Part shown: one piece after another, positions 11,648 to 23,200 of the stretch
Layout of the letters: every line of letters begins with the position of its first letter
How positions within the stretch are numbered: the first letter of the stretch is position 1
Assembly: GCF_001625195.1 (NCBI RefSeq)
Contig: NC_054390.1
Span: 5,491,222 to 5,555,221, forward strand
DNA length: 64,000 bases
Source: Drechmeria coniospora
Taxonomy: Eukaryota; Ascomycota; Sordariomycetes; Hypocreales; Ophiocordycipitaceae
Direction of reading: 5' to 3'
The notes under the pieces: model-generated
Told to the model about the DNA's origin: nothing
The model's input: the letters and a program-made list of their open reading frames with translations, nothing else
The model's database searches: none
Position numbers and translations under genes: made by a program

Positions 11648-12341
11648 TTGATACGGGCCTAGGGACGGGGTCTCTCGAAGAACCAGAGATGCAGTCCGTC
11701 TCCATGGCGCACGTGGCGGCTGTGGATGAATGGGCCAGCAAAATGGTGTCAATGGGCTAGCAAAAAGGTGTTCACGAGCCAAGAGAATGCGAGGCAGGAG
11801 AGCACGCACACTTGAAGGCGTAGATTGTAGGTAGAGAGAGACGGAGCCAATCCTGCAATCAAGCTTGTACTATTATTCCCGTTGAGCGTGGAGTGCACCG
11901 TAGCACTCTGCCTGGACTATCTTTGGTTTGGGCTTCGTAGCTTGTTGATTCTCGACATGTACGACGACGGTCTGTCCTGCATTGCTCTTGTACCATTCGA
12001 TTCGAGTCATTCCATCGGCTGCCATCCGCTTTGGTACGGCTTGTGTCGCACACTTGACGCCGCGCTGAGATGGGATAAGCGGCGTTGGCCATTCCTCAAC
12101 GCTGGAGGTTCAGGTCGTCCAGTAAGGTAAGTAACTAACACCAATTGATATAGGTGTAGTTATCATACTCCGTACCAGGACTGGTAATTTCCCGACTAAG
12201 CCGGTGCAACTACATACTTACTAAGGCAACGAAGCTACCTATCCGCGCATTGTACCTAAGAAATACCCAGAATGTAACCTCGGTTGCTGTTCTGGACCAC
12301 AACAATACAACACCCAAAATATTCTGATCATAGGCCCCAAC
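11648..12341. other. Intergenic, no gene seen
   Basis: The left part should hold the 3' untranslated region of SWP1. A few GTAC-type words appear at about 12150-12240. No domain is recognisable in any frame. Confidence 0.5.
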
Positions 12342-13688
12342 ATGGCAGCAGATATGTAAGTCGATGCCTCTAGTATTCGACGTCACAGATATTGGTGGTT
12401 GTGAAATTCTACTCCAAGTTGATGTGAAAGGCGCAACCTCGGATCCCTCACCATGAGGAGGAATCGTATCAGAGCTTCATCCGCGCTGATTCGGACGAGT
12501 GTTCTTCGGCCACCGTTTTATTTCTTTCCTCGCCCTCTTCTGCATCTGTACATGCGCTGAATTTTCCTCTGCAGATCACATCGCTTCCCGTCCGTTGAGG
12601 AGACGCTCAAACATCCTGCCTATCCGGACGCCATCTGGGCTCTACAGCCTGAGCAGCATGGCCTTTGTGCCGCAGCAAAGGATCGAGGTGGGCCGATCAA
12701 CATTGCGTGGGAGATTCACGGCAAGGGGCCCATTAAGCTGGTCGTATGTCTACCTTGCTTCTCCGTGGCCAAACTCCGGTGCCCCGGTCCTGAGTGTTTC
12801 CCATTCTGATTGCTGCAGTTCATCATGGGCCTCGCTGGTCTCAAGACGGCGTGGCAGCGTCAGACGCGCTACTTCGGCCACGATCGATCCGATCGTTACT
12901 CTGTTCTGCTCCTCGACAACCGAGGTATCGGTGGCAGCGACAAACCGCTGGGCCGGTACTCGACCTCGGAGATGGCCCGCGACGTTCTCGACGTTCTCGA
13001 CCACGTCGGCTGGACGGATCCGCGTACCATCAACCTCATCGGCATCTCCCTTGGTGGCATGATTGCCCAGGAGCTCGCCTGCGTAGCGCCCGAGCGGCTC
13101 CAGTCTCTCTTCCTCCTCTGCACCACGGCTCACGCTCGGAGCGGCAAGTCCCTTCCGCAGGCCCTCTGGGAGCGCATCCCCATGCTCAAGCCCAAGCCCG
13201 AGGGCGAGGCCATAGCCGACACGGCCCAGCAACTCTTCGTTCCCGACTGGCTCCTCGCTCCCGACGAAGAGACGCCTCCCTCCGCCTCGTTGACGCCCAA
13301 GTGCGGCCCGCCCTCCGACGGCGGCGAGTACAAGCTCTTTGATTCCAACTTTCAGCGCTTCCAAGCGCAGGAGTTGGCGAAGCGCCGCCTCGAGGGTGCC
13401 TTTCCCGTCCATGGGTTCCTGTGTCAGCTCATAGCGGCCGGTTGGCATCACAAGTCGGACGCCCAGCTGCGCGACATGGCCGACGCCGTCGGTCGCGAAA
13501 GGATCGTCGTCCTTCACGGCACAGCTGATAACATGCTGTCGACGGACAACGGGCAGAGGCTGATTGACGTCATCGAACCAGCCGTCGCCTTGATTGAGGA
13601 GGGCATGGGACACGCGCCCATCATGGAGAGGGCCAAATGGTTCAACGAGCTTCTCGACGAGAAGCTAGCGGCGTGTTCAATGCTGTAA
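12342..13688 (+). CDS. Alpha/beta hydrolase-fold protein
   Basis: Three exons are proposed: 12342-12355, 12575-12743 and 12819-13688, giving 350 residues. The last exon alone shows the fold: FIMGLAGLKTAWQRQ, the LLLDNRGIGGSD strand-loop, the nucleophile elbow GISLGG, the acid segment HGTADNML and the late histidine in EGMGHAP. No signal peptide or membrane segment is seen, so it is probably intracellular. Exon 2 (HPAYPDAIWALQPEQHG...) joins to it in frame with a short 75-base intron. The 14-base first exon (MAAD + part of a codon) and its 219-base intron are my least certain choice. Substrate is unknown. The fold class covers esterases, lipases and epoxide hydrolases, and nothing here decides between them. 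Confidence 0.78.
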
Positions 13689-14288
13689 CCGCGATTGAAT
13701 CCACCACCCTCGCCGCCCGTATTTTTTTCTTGGCCCTTGATGGTGTCGATGCCCCATGTTCCTGTTGAATGCACGCAAGCTCCACGGTCCGACCGGGCCT
13801 TCCACGCCTACGGTTGTTGCACGCCTACGACGCAGACAGCGACGAGCTCATGCCCGTCTCAGAGCGGCTCCATTGCTGTAAGGACTTGACAGAAACTAAG
13901 CATCTGTCCTCTATTCAATGCGCGCTCATAATATATCGTCGTGCCCAATGCGCCTCGTGCTCGTGAATTCGGCTATTTCTACCCGACACCAGACCAGACC
14001 GATGCAAGCCCAAAATGATCAACACGTAAGGGTACCAACGACCTAGACACCGTTTCCATGCCCGAACCACTGTAAACCATTCATCCCCTCGTCTTTTCGA
14101 AATGGAGCTCTCAAGGTACCTTCTCGACTCCGGCCGAGCAATCTTCCTCCAGGAGGGGAGACGGCTGGCTCTACTTCAAAAGTGTGGAAACGGTCCTTTC
14201 GTCATGCCTTGTCGAAACTCCAACGGTTTGCGTCGCGACGCCGATGGGTTGCTCAGGGTCGTATGCTGGTGGTATCTGGAGCAGCTGT
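13689..14288. other. Convergent intergenic region, no gene seen
   Basis: It separates the 3' ends of the hydrolase (+) and the phosphotransferase (-). The sequence is of ordinary composition with no recognisable coding region. Confidence 0.5.
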
Positions 14289-15828
14289 TCATGTACTCTT
14301 TTCCTGCAGCTTGGTGGCCGCTCGAGCTTGCTTGTTGGCCGCTTGCTTCTCCTTCGGGATCGTGAGGGCATTGATGCCGAGAAAATTGCAAATGCTGGTG
14401 ATGACGAGGTACGCCCAGCGGAAGTACACCACCAGCGCGAAGAATAAATAGGCCCAGAGATAGTACAGCTCCGTCGTGGCGCTGATCTTGGGGAGGCCAA
14501 AGATGGGCAGGTTTCCCAGGACGGCGCCGCCGACGAGGGGCGTCAGCATGACGGTCCAGTACGGAAAGGGCTGACGTGTCAGATGGGCAAGGATCATCTT
14601 GGTCGTCAAGCGGCCAAAGACAAAGGACATTGTCATGCAGAAGAGGACGAGGTGGTTGTCGTGCATCAGGGTGCTGTGGGGCGAGAAGACCCAGGCACCA
14701 ATCGAGACGGTAAAGACGGCCATGGGAATCCATTCGAAGAAGACGGGCGCGATCGGGAGATTCTGTCGGCGGCGGGCCTTGGCAACGTTCAGGACGCAAA
14801 AGGGCACGTGGCCGACGAGGAGCGAGAAGACGATGATGCCGATCCAAATGTCCCTGATGGTCGTTTCGCCCAGCCGCTCACCGAGACCGGGGAGCAGGGG
14901 ACCGAACAGGTTGGCAAGCGGCTGCGTCCAGACTCCGGGTCCCCAGATGCCGGAGACGATCATGATGGCGCAGGCAATCAGCAGACCTTCGGTGGGCCCG
15001 TTGAACACACCGAGATAGAGGGTGTGGGTGTGATACGTCTCCCAGGTGGAGAAGAACATGGGCAGGCAGGGGCAGAGGGCGGTGAAGATGCCGGCGTGCG
15101 ACGTGCCGAGCCCCATGGCCGCCGTCTCGAGCAAGCTGGCGAGCGTGCAGTTGAGAGAGTCGATGCCGTGGTCGAACAGCTCGCCCAATCCGCTCGAGGT
15201 GCCGGTCCTCCGGGCCTGCTTGCCGTCGACGTTGTCCATGGTTTGGTACATGAAAAGACCGAAGGCGAAGCTAAAGTACAGCCATGACGGCCCCTATCGA
15301 CATGTATCAGCGACGTGGAGCCCGTCCAACGGACGGCATGGATGCGCACCGGGCCGACCAGATCCGGCATGTAGATGACGAGCAGGAGGACGTTGCCCAA
15401 GATGAAGAAGAAGCCGAGAAGTGTGACCATGTTGGGAGCGATCCATAACGGCAGAATCTCGACAAAGGCGTTCCACTGCAGCCGGACCTCGTCAGTGTCG
15501 TGTTCCACCTTGACGAGAGGACGGCGCTCGGTTTCGGGGAGAAGGCTCGGGGGAAGCTGGGGGAGAAGTGGACGAGGCTTCAGCCTCGTTGGCGAGTCAA
15601 ACGCACCCAGGGACCAAGTATGTACTTTGATATGGGGGACTTGTCGACGCTCGAGTACTTGTACGACTTGAGGTGTATGAGTGCCTCGTCAGAGATGCAC
15701 TCTGCGATGGCTGTTTCTGCGAAGCGTCAGCTTCAGCAACAGCGTGCGTGCACCTGCGCCGGAACGCGGGGGTTGGGAGCAGGAGGGGGGCGAGGAGCGG
15801 GCAACGGCCTACTTCTGTTGGGTGCCAT
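14289..15828 (-). CDS. EPT1: Ethanolamine/choline phosphotransferase (CDP-alcohol phosphatidyltransferase)
   Basis: The enzyme joins CDP-ethanolamine or CDP-choline to diacylglycerol, the last step of the Kennedy pathway, in ER or Golgi membranes. Minus-strand exons 15716-15607, 15475-15350 and 15293-14289 are secure; the start is less so. I propose a 16-base first exon at 15828-15813, total 418 residues. An alternative acceptor about 20 bases downstream would shorten exon 2. The family signature DG-x2-AR-x8-G-x3-D-x3-D is complete (from Asp107: DGKQARRTGTSSGLGELF followed by DHGID). About ten hydrophobic segments follow. The N-terminal LKSYKYSSVDKSPISKY and LPLWIAPNMVTLLGF segments match the family. 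Ethanolamine versus choline preference cannot be read from the sequence, so the symbol is a family label. Confidence 0.88.
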
Positions 15829-17272
15829 GGTACTGATGTCTTCGCGTTCGTAAAGCGGCAGCGTCTCGCCGCCAGACATGGCCAAGAAGGAGAGGCGAGG
15901 GGGGACGGGACGAGGCGGGTGGGTGCGGCAAGATTTATAGATCCATTGGCTTTCCAGGCACAAGCAGGCGTGTTCGAGTGCGGTTAGCTGGCAGCTAGTA
16001 CAGAGTACGGTGCGAGTACAGTTCGGTATGCGAACGCCGCGCCGGGGAAGCTCAGATTGCCGTTGGCGGGGAAGTGAGCACGCGGGGAAGAGGCGAAAAA
16101 ATACTAATTACTAGTATTAGTCGGTGATGAACCAGCGTGCAGGGCGGTGCACATGAGCAAGGGGCACTGCGAGTTTGTTGGCGTTGGAGGGGGGGCGGTA
16201 ATTGACTGATTGGATAAGATCGGTCGGGGCCTGCGGGAATCTGTAAATGGTTCGTCGCCAATTCGTTGAGAATGGCCCATGCACTTACGGAGTACATGCT
16301 TCCCTACTGCATGGCGTCGTTGGGTCGCCTGTGGGCCGCGATTTTCTGGCGGGCGAGGCCAGGCTACGAACCCCTGTAGGCCGAAGCCGCACAAGGCCGA
16401 TGCTCGGGAACGATGTCGTTTCGGGAATTTGGCGAAGCCAATTCGAGCACGCTTATGGCTCTGGCAAATCACGACACCACAAGCCATCGTACGTCAGAAA
16501 GCCAGGGAGGGGAACCTTTGCGCTCCGTCGCCGTGAGGGTGAGGGGAAGGGAAGGAGGGGCGAGAGCGACTCTGGCAGCACGTGAAGACGATGATGACGA
16601 GATGGCGGTGAAGGAGGGGACGGCCGCCTGGCTCGTTTGAGCATCTGAAAATAGCAGGAAGATTCATTCACCTCGTTTGTTTGCAGATCTGGATGCAGCG
16701 GGTACAGAGAGCCAGCCACCTGGACGACGGATACGGAGGACTGGGGACAACGTGAGCCTCCACAGTCGCCTCCACCATCCACCATCCATCGCCCATCGCC
16801 CATCGCCGCCGTCCTCCACTACCGATTATTACCAATCTAGCGTGTTGGCCAGTGCCACTTCTCCCGCCGCCGCGTTGTGCAAAGCAAATACCAGCTCATC
16901 GACGATTAAATATTAACGGGCAGCCACTCTGTTCTCCTGTCCTTTCCCGCTTTGCCTCCTCCCCGCGGGCCAGTGTGCAAGGACGCGTGCAAATAATGTA
17001 TCCAGAAGAAATGCGTCGAACAATGGCGACGCAGACCATCAAACGCCGAAACGAGTCCAGTTGTCCCCCCGCGGCGATGCCGACCATGATGCCCAGGCAA
17101 ATGTCAATGCGCCTCCGGCTGAGTCGATTCCGATTCTGACCGTGCCGTGCCGTCGGATGATGGCCAGAGCATGGCGAAGGCGTCAAACGGGTCGGCGAGC
17201 ATGACGGCCAGACCGCACAACCGCCGGACCTCATCGATTTCGATTCTGGCCGTTCCATGGCCAGGGTGATGC
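15829..17272. other. Intergenic, promoter side of the phosphotransferase
   Basis: No gene is supported in these 1.4 kb. They contain scattered GTAC-type words (for example TACGGAGTACAT near 16287), a CCATC/CCATCG-rich stretch at about 16770-16815, and at the right edge one arm of a partial duplication of the neighbouring GPI-protein gene (17124-17230). Confidence 0.5.
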
Positions 17273-17340
17273 CTAGAGCATGGCGAAGCCGGCGAACAAG
17301 CCGGCGAGCACAACGGCCAGGCTATACGACCGTCCGGCCT
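17124..17340. repeat. Diverged tandem duplication, about 110 bp x2, over the end of the GPI-protein gene
   Basis: Copy A (17124-17230) and copy B (17234-17339) align with one gap and roughly three quarters identity, starting TCGATTCCGATTCTG and TCGATTTCGATTCTG. Copy B covers the last about 20 codons and 3' flank of the GPI-protein gene; copy A lies just downstream of that gene and has lost the stop codon (TAG in copy B, TGG in copy A on the minus strand). Confidence 0.75.
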
Positions 17341-17959
17341 CGACGGCCACGGCGGCACCACTGCTGCCCATGGTGGCCGGGCCGCCAGGGAGGTTGGTGT
17401 ATATGGCATTGGCGTCGGTCGAGGTGGCGGCGGGCGCCTCCGCGGTGGACGTGTACTTTTTCGGTTCTTGGGCTCCGCAGGGATTCTTCTCGCGGCAGTC
17501 GGATGAGCACTTGTTGTTGCTCCCACAGGCCTTTACGCACTGGTTGCCCCATTCCTGGCAGATAAAGTACGGCAGCGTCAGGCTGTACTCGGACACGTTG
17601 GGTCGCTTGTTGTCGCCGCACAGGCAGCCGTAGGTGAGCAAATCCTGCGGTCAAGGTCAGCACTCGGCCGCGCGAACGTCGGCCGTCGGCCGGTTGCCAT
17701 GTGGCCTTACAGGGTCACAAGTGTTGACGAGCGTCGTGCCCGGCCCCGTCTGCTGGCAGATGATGGGGCATGTCGCCCTTTCACTCTGGCACCAAGCCTC
17801 TGTTCGAATGTTAGCGGGCCCGCCTGCGTTTCCGCCGACTTCAGGTAGCTCACGTCTGATGCTGGCCGACACGCTCTTGGGGTCGATGGAGTAGTCTGCC
17901 TGAGCCACCGATGCCAAGGTGGCAACGGTGGACAGGACGGCGCACAGGAAGGACGGCAT
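17273..17959 (-). CDS. GPI-anchored cysteine-rich surface protein (fungal DUF7707-type)
   Basis: Minus-strand exons 17959-17854, 17799-17711 and 17644-17273 give 188 residues. A start six codons upstream (17977) is possible but weakens the signal peptide. The protein has a signal peptide (MPSFLCAVLSTVATLASVAQA), the segment YSIDPKSVSASIR, a cysteine-rich module (WCQSERATCPIICQQTG, TLVNTCDP, YGCLCGDNKRPNVSEYSL, YFICQEWGNQCVKACG, CSSDC), a Thr/Ser/Ala/Pro linker, and a C-terminal GPI signal: small residues (MGSSGAA), then a hydrophobic tail SLAVVLAGLFAGFAML. This arrangement is common in Pezizomycotina; the molecular role is unknown. The end of the gene is partly duplicated downstream. Confidence 0.85.
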
Positions 17960-19965
17960 GGCGACGGAACAGAGCAACTCGCGGTATCTGGACGACCTTG
18001 GCTTGTTGAAAGAATCGTCCGACTTGTCATGGTGGTATCAGCATGGGAGGCTCACAAGGAGTGGCACGAACGGGGGAGGGTCGCCGTCGAGGGCGCCGTC
18101 GGGCCAAGCATGGCGCCTGGCTTCCCCAGCAGAGTGGCGAAGGCGAGACTCACATCACGGCTCGTTCGGGCGGGCAAGCAGGTAACGAGAGACGGGAGCG
18201 TATGTATGAGGACGGGGGAGGAGGAGGAGGAGAGGGGAGGATGGACGCTAGCGGATGGAGGAGGTGAGCAAAGAAACGATGAAGCAAACGACGGACAAGT
18301 TCACGGACGGGCACGGCATGAGAGGGGAGACGCGCAGTTAATATTACTAGTTGAGCATTCTGACACAAGACAGCGAGAAGCAAAAAGCACCGGGGGAGGC
18401 TTGCGTTTCTGAGACCCTAATCCGAACTTGCCAAGATGACCCCTGTCAATGATACGACTTGGGTTCCCGCGACCTGTCGACGGCAGCCAGCGCCAGCCAT
18501 TTCGGTCGTAAATTACAAGTACTTGTACATGCGGCCAGTGCTCGCAGCCAGCCTTGACGAACCAAGTCCGCCGGGCGGAGAGGACGATTACCACCGCAAG
18601 AGTGCAAGTACTGTACTGGTACATGGGCACAATTACATAGATCTGCACTAACACTGCATGTAATTACCGTACAAGTATCCGTTCAAGCAACCAAAGCGCT
18701 GTCATCGCATTCCATCTCGGGCATTTCATGGGTACATACATGTACATCTTCCGTTCTCTCCACATGTACATGCATGTGTGTCAAGTCGTCAGTACGTAGC
18801 ACCGGCACTGAAGACTCCAAGAATAGGCCTCGTATATGTACGTGAACTCGTGCATACATCATCGTGCTCGTCACCAGTGCTCGAGCATTGTGCTGCCTAT
18901 GTCATAGGCCAGTGCTGCGGTTGAGCTTCTCGTCGTAGGTGCATAAGACCTGGCATGGTACGACCAAGGTGGTGTCTGTGCTCAATGTGAGTGAGCGCAG
19001 GCATCTTGGGTACTAGTAGTCCGGAGTAAGTACTAGGTGTTAAGGTACGAATACAACTAGCATGCAAGTATACAACTACTTGCTGTAGGCACTCCGCACG
19101 GAGCATGCCCTTGGTACAATGTACTGCAGTTGTACTCCGTACATTGCAGTACAGGTACATCTAGAACTGCACGTGAAATTGGAATCGGGCATGTCAGGTA
19201 AACAATACCAACCGCCGCCGCCACAATTCCGTTCCTTTTTTAGACAACATCAACACTGATGATGTGACAAAAGCTAGCACCAGCAGGCAGCCTTGCATAG
19301 CAGCATGAGCGGCGAGCCAGCGCCATACTCGATCAGTGCACGATTGCGCACACATGTCCTGCGTGCAGCAACATATCGTTGCGTTGCCAATACATAGACC
19401 TACAACGCATCTTCCAGTCCATGGATGTGCGAGTGCAGGTGCCATGCCGGGAGTCTACAGTAAGTATGCACACCATCCCGTTCACACCTTCGTATTCCAC
19501 GCAACGAAGGGTGTGTGATGGTGTGGCGAGTGGTCCCGTTCGTCGGCTGGCCCCTCCGAGCAGGGGACAGGCATCCCATCCTCCGCACACTAGAGGGACG
19601 AGGCCCCATCTGTCCCAGCACGCTCGAGCAAGCTGTACATGCGACTACCAGCAATTAAATATTACGCCGGAGGGAGTGCGAAGTACATGTATTTACTGTA
19701 CGGAGTACACCTAATCCTGTGCAGTATGAATACTTGTACATGTACAGTGCAGTACAGTACATTGGCACTTATACAGTACAAATACACCTAATCATACTTG
19801 CAACTACGGAGTAATTACATGCACTTGCAAGGAGTAAGTACGGAGTGCAGTGAATGTACTGTACCTACTTGCGTGGAGTAAGGAGTACAGATTCCAAATT
19901 CGGAGCAGGCTGTGACATCACTTGCCATTGGACTTCTGGCGGTGCGGTTGCAATGCATGCCCATG

Positions 19966-19981
19966 TACTCCGTACGGAGTA
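19966..19981. repeat. Perfect 16-bp palindrome TACTCCGTACGGAGTA
   Basis: The two half-sites of the dispersed repeat (TACTCCGTAC and GTACGGAGTA) overlap at a central GTAC to make a perfect palindrome. Confidence 0.9.
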
Positions 19982-22265
19982 GTCCGTACGGTGCACAAGT
20001 ATTCTACAGTACGGCAACAAGTACTACTGCACTACTCCGTACTGCACGTGTACGTACTGTAGGCGTGCTGGTACAGGTAGGCACAGTGGGTACGATAACC
20101 GGACAACGCACTGCAGAACAACCACGTCACTCGACACCACCTTGATCATGGACTTCCGTGCCCTGGCCATGGGGAATCCTGCTTGAACACGAGATGGCGC
20201 AGCAGGTGGTGAAGGAATGCAGCCAAGCTTGGGTGCTGGGCAGGAATTAACTGGAGCTTGCTCGTAGTATCCAAGGGGGGAGTCTCAGGCTTCTCTCCTG
20301 TGGCGCACAGGCGGCTGGCCAGCGGTATCAACCCCCAGACTTGGTACGAGCATGGCGGACAGCTCGGCATGGCAAATACCAGAGATTCGAGGAAGAGCTG
20401 GTGCAGGGTTCCTGCGCACGTACATGCGCTTGTACATGAGGGCTGGGTCATCACTCGGACGAAGCACTTGTCGCCTGCGAACAGGAGTAACGTGTCCGCA
20501 TGCTTGTCAGACGCTGTGGATATGGTGAATAATAGCAGCTACGCGTTCCTGTATGGCGTACATGCACTCTCGTACTCCATAGGTACATTGGTACCAAGGA
20601 AGTAGATAAGAAATCATAAGTTCATGCGCAAGCCTCTACCGCCTACCACAGGCACCTGGTCTCTCGGAGAGTACAGTACTTACGTACGTACTGTACATAT
20701 GCACCGGTATTAGAGGTACCTACTAGTACCCAGTACCTGTGCTGGTGAGCGCTGTACTCGTATGTATTGCTTGCTTGTACAACTACGGAGTGCTCCGTAC
20801 TCGGCAGGACAATTCCTCCGTAGCATCTACAACCTACTGTAGTATTATCAACAGAGGTCAGCATTTGTGCCGTTAACTCGCATCCTAGTAATGCCAATTT
20901 CGAGCAAACGGTACGTCATATACCCCCCGGCGGACAGGCTGGCTATTGCACCATTGCAGCGATGCAGAGCGCGGAACATCCGTTGTCATTACGTCGATCA
21001 GAACCCCCATGGAGTTCGTACGAGTACAGAGTGCTAGCTTGGACGTCTCTCGTCCGTGCCCCCACCACGACAGTGTGCATGACACTGATCACAGGAGGTC
21101 ACGAGCCATGCACGGTTCATGGTTTGGAATTCATTAGTACACCGTAGTATTACACCGTCTTCCCCAAGAAATCGCGCAAGCTAGAACGTTCTGCCCACTC
21201 TTCTTCTTTTCTATGCGGAAAGCAAGATCGGTCTATCGTTTTTTAATGCAGTGGAAAGTAATTTACTAGGTAGCATTCGTTTGTCGACGGACTGTTTGAG
21301 TTGGAGGATGCTGAAAAATCCATGACAGGAAGGGAGCAACTATTAATTACATGTCTCGGCTCCTCCAATGCCATGGTGCCAAGAACAAAGGTATGGTATT
21401 TGAGCAAACACAGTAGTACTAGGATTAGGAAGAGTCATGGTCGAGGGCGCAACGAATGATGGCACTCCTTGCACGTACGAGCGAAGGTGTCGGTGCTAGT
21501 AAAGTGACGTTGGCAATACTACTAAACGTGCATGTACCTACGTACAAGGCGTATTAGTAGGTGTACGAGACATGATGCCCGCCTCGTAATACGTACCTAA
21601 ATGTACACCTATCAGGACATTTAAGTACTTTCAAGTATAGTAATAATCCAGGACAACAGTAATAATGACTATTGATTATTACTACCTAGTAGTACCTTGT
21701 GCTCCGTACTCCGGATTACTTACTTACAGTACTTGCACAGGTATGAGCAACTGTGTGCGTGTATAGGAACGTCCTCCGTACTGTAATACTCTGTAAACGT
21801 TGCCAAGTACTGTACTTACTCCTACTCAGTACGGAGTAATTACTGTACATGTATCCGTACTTACATGTACGGAGTATTACTGTACTGTACCTACGGAGTA
21901 CACGCACTGAAGCACTGTAAGTACACCAACTCTAGTGCATGTACAGTATTACTTAGGTACTTAAGCAGGTGCAAATGTTATGTACTGTACAAGTACTTGT
22001 TGAGAGTGCCCTGGTCCCACATTTTTCATCGAGCCCACTTCAGTTGCTCTGGCTGCTCATCTCTCCTTCGGATTGGTTCAGCATTGTGAAAAGTGGTGCC
22101 AAGCCGGCAACTTTCCTGCTGTCCGTTTACTGCATTCTCGTCGTCACCACACAAGTCGCACAGTATTCGCAGGCCTCTCAACCCAATACTTGGACGTCGA
22201 CTGAGAGACCACCGGCGGAAGCGACCTCATCACCTCCAGTTTCACCCCCAAGGCCCGAGGCATAA

Positions 22266-22313
22266 CCGGCAGCCGACACCGAGCGAGTACCGGCAGCCGA
22301 CACCAAGCGAGTG
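22266..22313. repeat. 24-bp tandem repeat x2 upstream of the PX gene
   Basis: Two adjacent 24-base units beginning CCGGCAGCCGACACC differ at two positions. They lie about 50 bases before the proposed start codon of the PX-domain gene, so in its promoter or 5' leader. Confidence 0.85.
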
Positions 22314-22361
22314 CCGGCAGGGGGCCTCGAAAGCGCATGAGCCAAGACCCTCGATGGCTGC

Positions 22362-23200
22362 ATGGCGTCGGCGATATTGAGTGACAAGCGGCAAGCGGCG
22401 GCCGGCATGCACGGCGGCGAGACGTCCATCTCGTCGGTCCGTCCGTTCGCTTCCTCCTCCCCGCGTCACCTCGACATCGCCGCGCGGCCAGGCGAAGCAG
22501 TCGACGGGGCCGGCCGAGCGGCGGAGGCGGCGACGGAAGCCGACCTCGCTGCGTCCGCATCCAGCCCTCCCACCTCGCCCCCCTACTGGCTCAACTCCAG
22601 CGTGCAGCACGGTCAGCGAAGCACGTCCAATCTTTCCGTCGACTCCATCCTCCCGGCGGGCGCCATCACGCTCTGCGACAACGACACGACCGAGGGCAAC
22701 GACCGCAGCGACGCCTGCTGGGCCAAGAGCGTCGAGATTGTCGACTACACAACCGTCAACGGGAGCACGACCAACATCGGCGCCTTCGTGGTGTGGATCG
22801 TCAAGGTAGAGACGCTTACGGTGCGCGGCGCCCTGTCATCGGCCTTTCCGAGTCCGCCCCGGCGTACTGACAGCCCGTCCTGCAGGGAAGCTACATGAAC
22901 ATACGAAAGCGATACTCGGAGTTTGACGAGCTTCGGAGGCAGCTGGTCCTGTCGTTTCCCAACTACGCCGCCGCGATGCCCGTGCTGCCTCCCAAGAGCA
23001 TCATCTCCAGGTTTCGGCCAACATTTCTGGAGAAGAGGCGGGCGGGGTTGCAGTACTTTCTAAAGTATGTGTCCGTCACCTTGTGTGCCGTCTTGTTTTC
23101 GCGTGCACATGGCGAGCGCCGACTGATCCTCGATAGCTGCATCATCCTGAACCCAGAGTTTTCCGGGTCGCCGGTGCTCAAGGAGTTTTTGTTCGCCTGA
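22362..23200 (+). CDS. YPT35: PX-domain endosomal protein, Ypt35-like
   Basis: Three exons (22362-22805, 22886-23064, 23137-23200) give 228 residues. The first about 110 residues are low-complexity and rich in Ala, Ser and Pro. A PX (phosphoinositide-binding) domain fills the rest: VEIVDYTTVNGSTTNIGAFVVWIV, GSYMNIRKRYSEFDELRRQL (the RKRYSEF element binds phosphatidylinositol 3-phosphate in the family), the proline-rich MPVLPPKSIISRFRP, EKRRAGLQYFL, then NCIILNPEFSGSPVLKEFLF after the last intron. In yeast, Ypt35 sits on endosomes and recruits the lipid-transfer protein Vps13; whether that holds here is an inference. The short length and the end right after the PX domain favour Ypt35 over sorting nexins with a BAR domain. 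Confidence 0.88.

Larger units (their letters stand above)
17960..22361. other. 4.4-kb gene-free region, dense in GTAC-type repeats
   Basis: The first about 450 bases are GC-rich and should carry the promoter of the GPI-protein gene. From about 18.4 to 22.0 kb the sequence is packed with GTAC words and the 11-mer GTACGGAGTAC or its complement (for example 19698-19708), including the perfect palindrome at 19966-19981. Open frames here are short and show no domain. From about 22.0 kb the composition returns to normal ahead of the PX-protein gene. Confidence 0.6.

Noticed and set aside
12750..13613. Minus-strand open frame of 287 codons
   Set aside because: It is antisense to the second hydrolase, whose nucleophile, acid and histidine motifs are clear.
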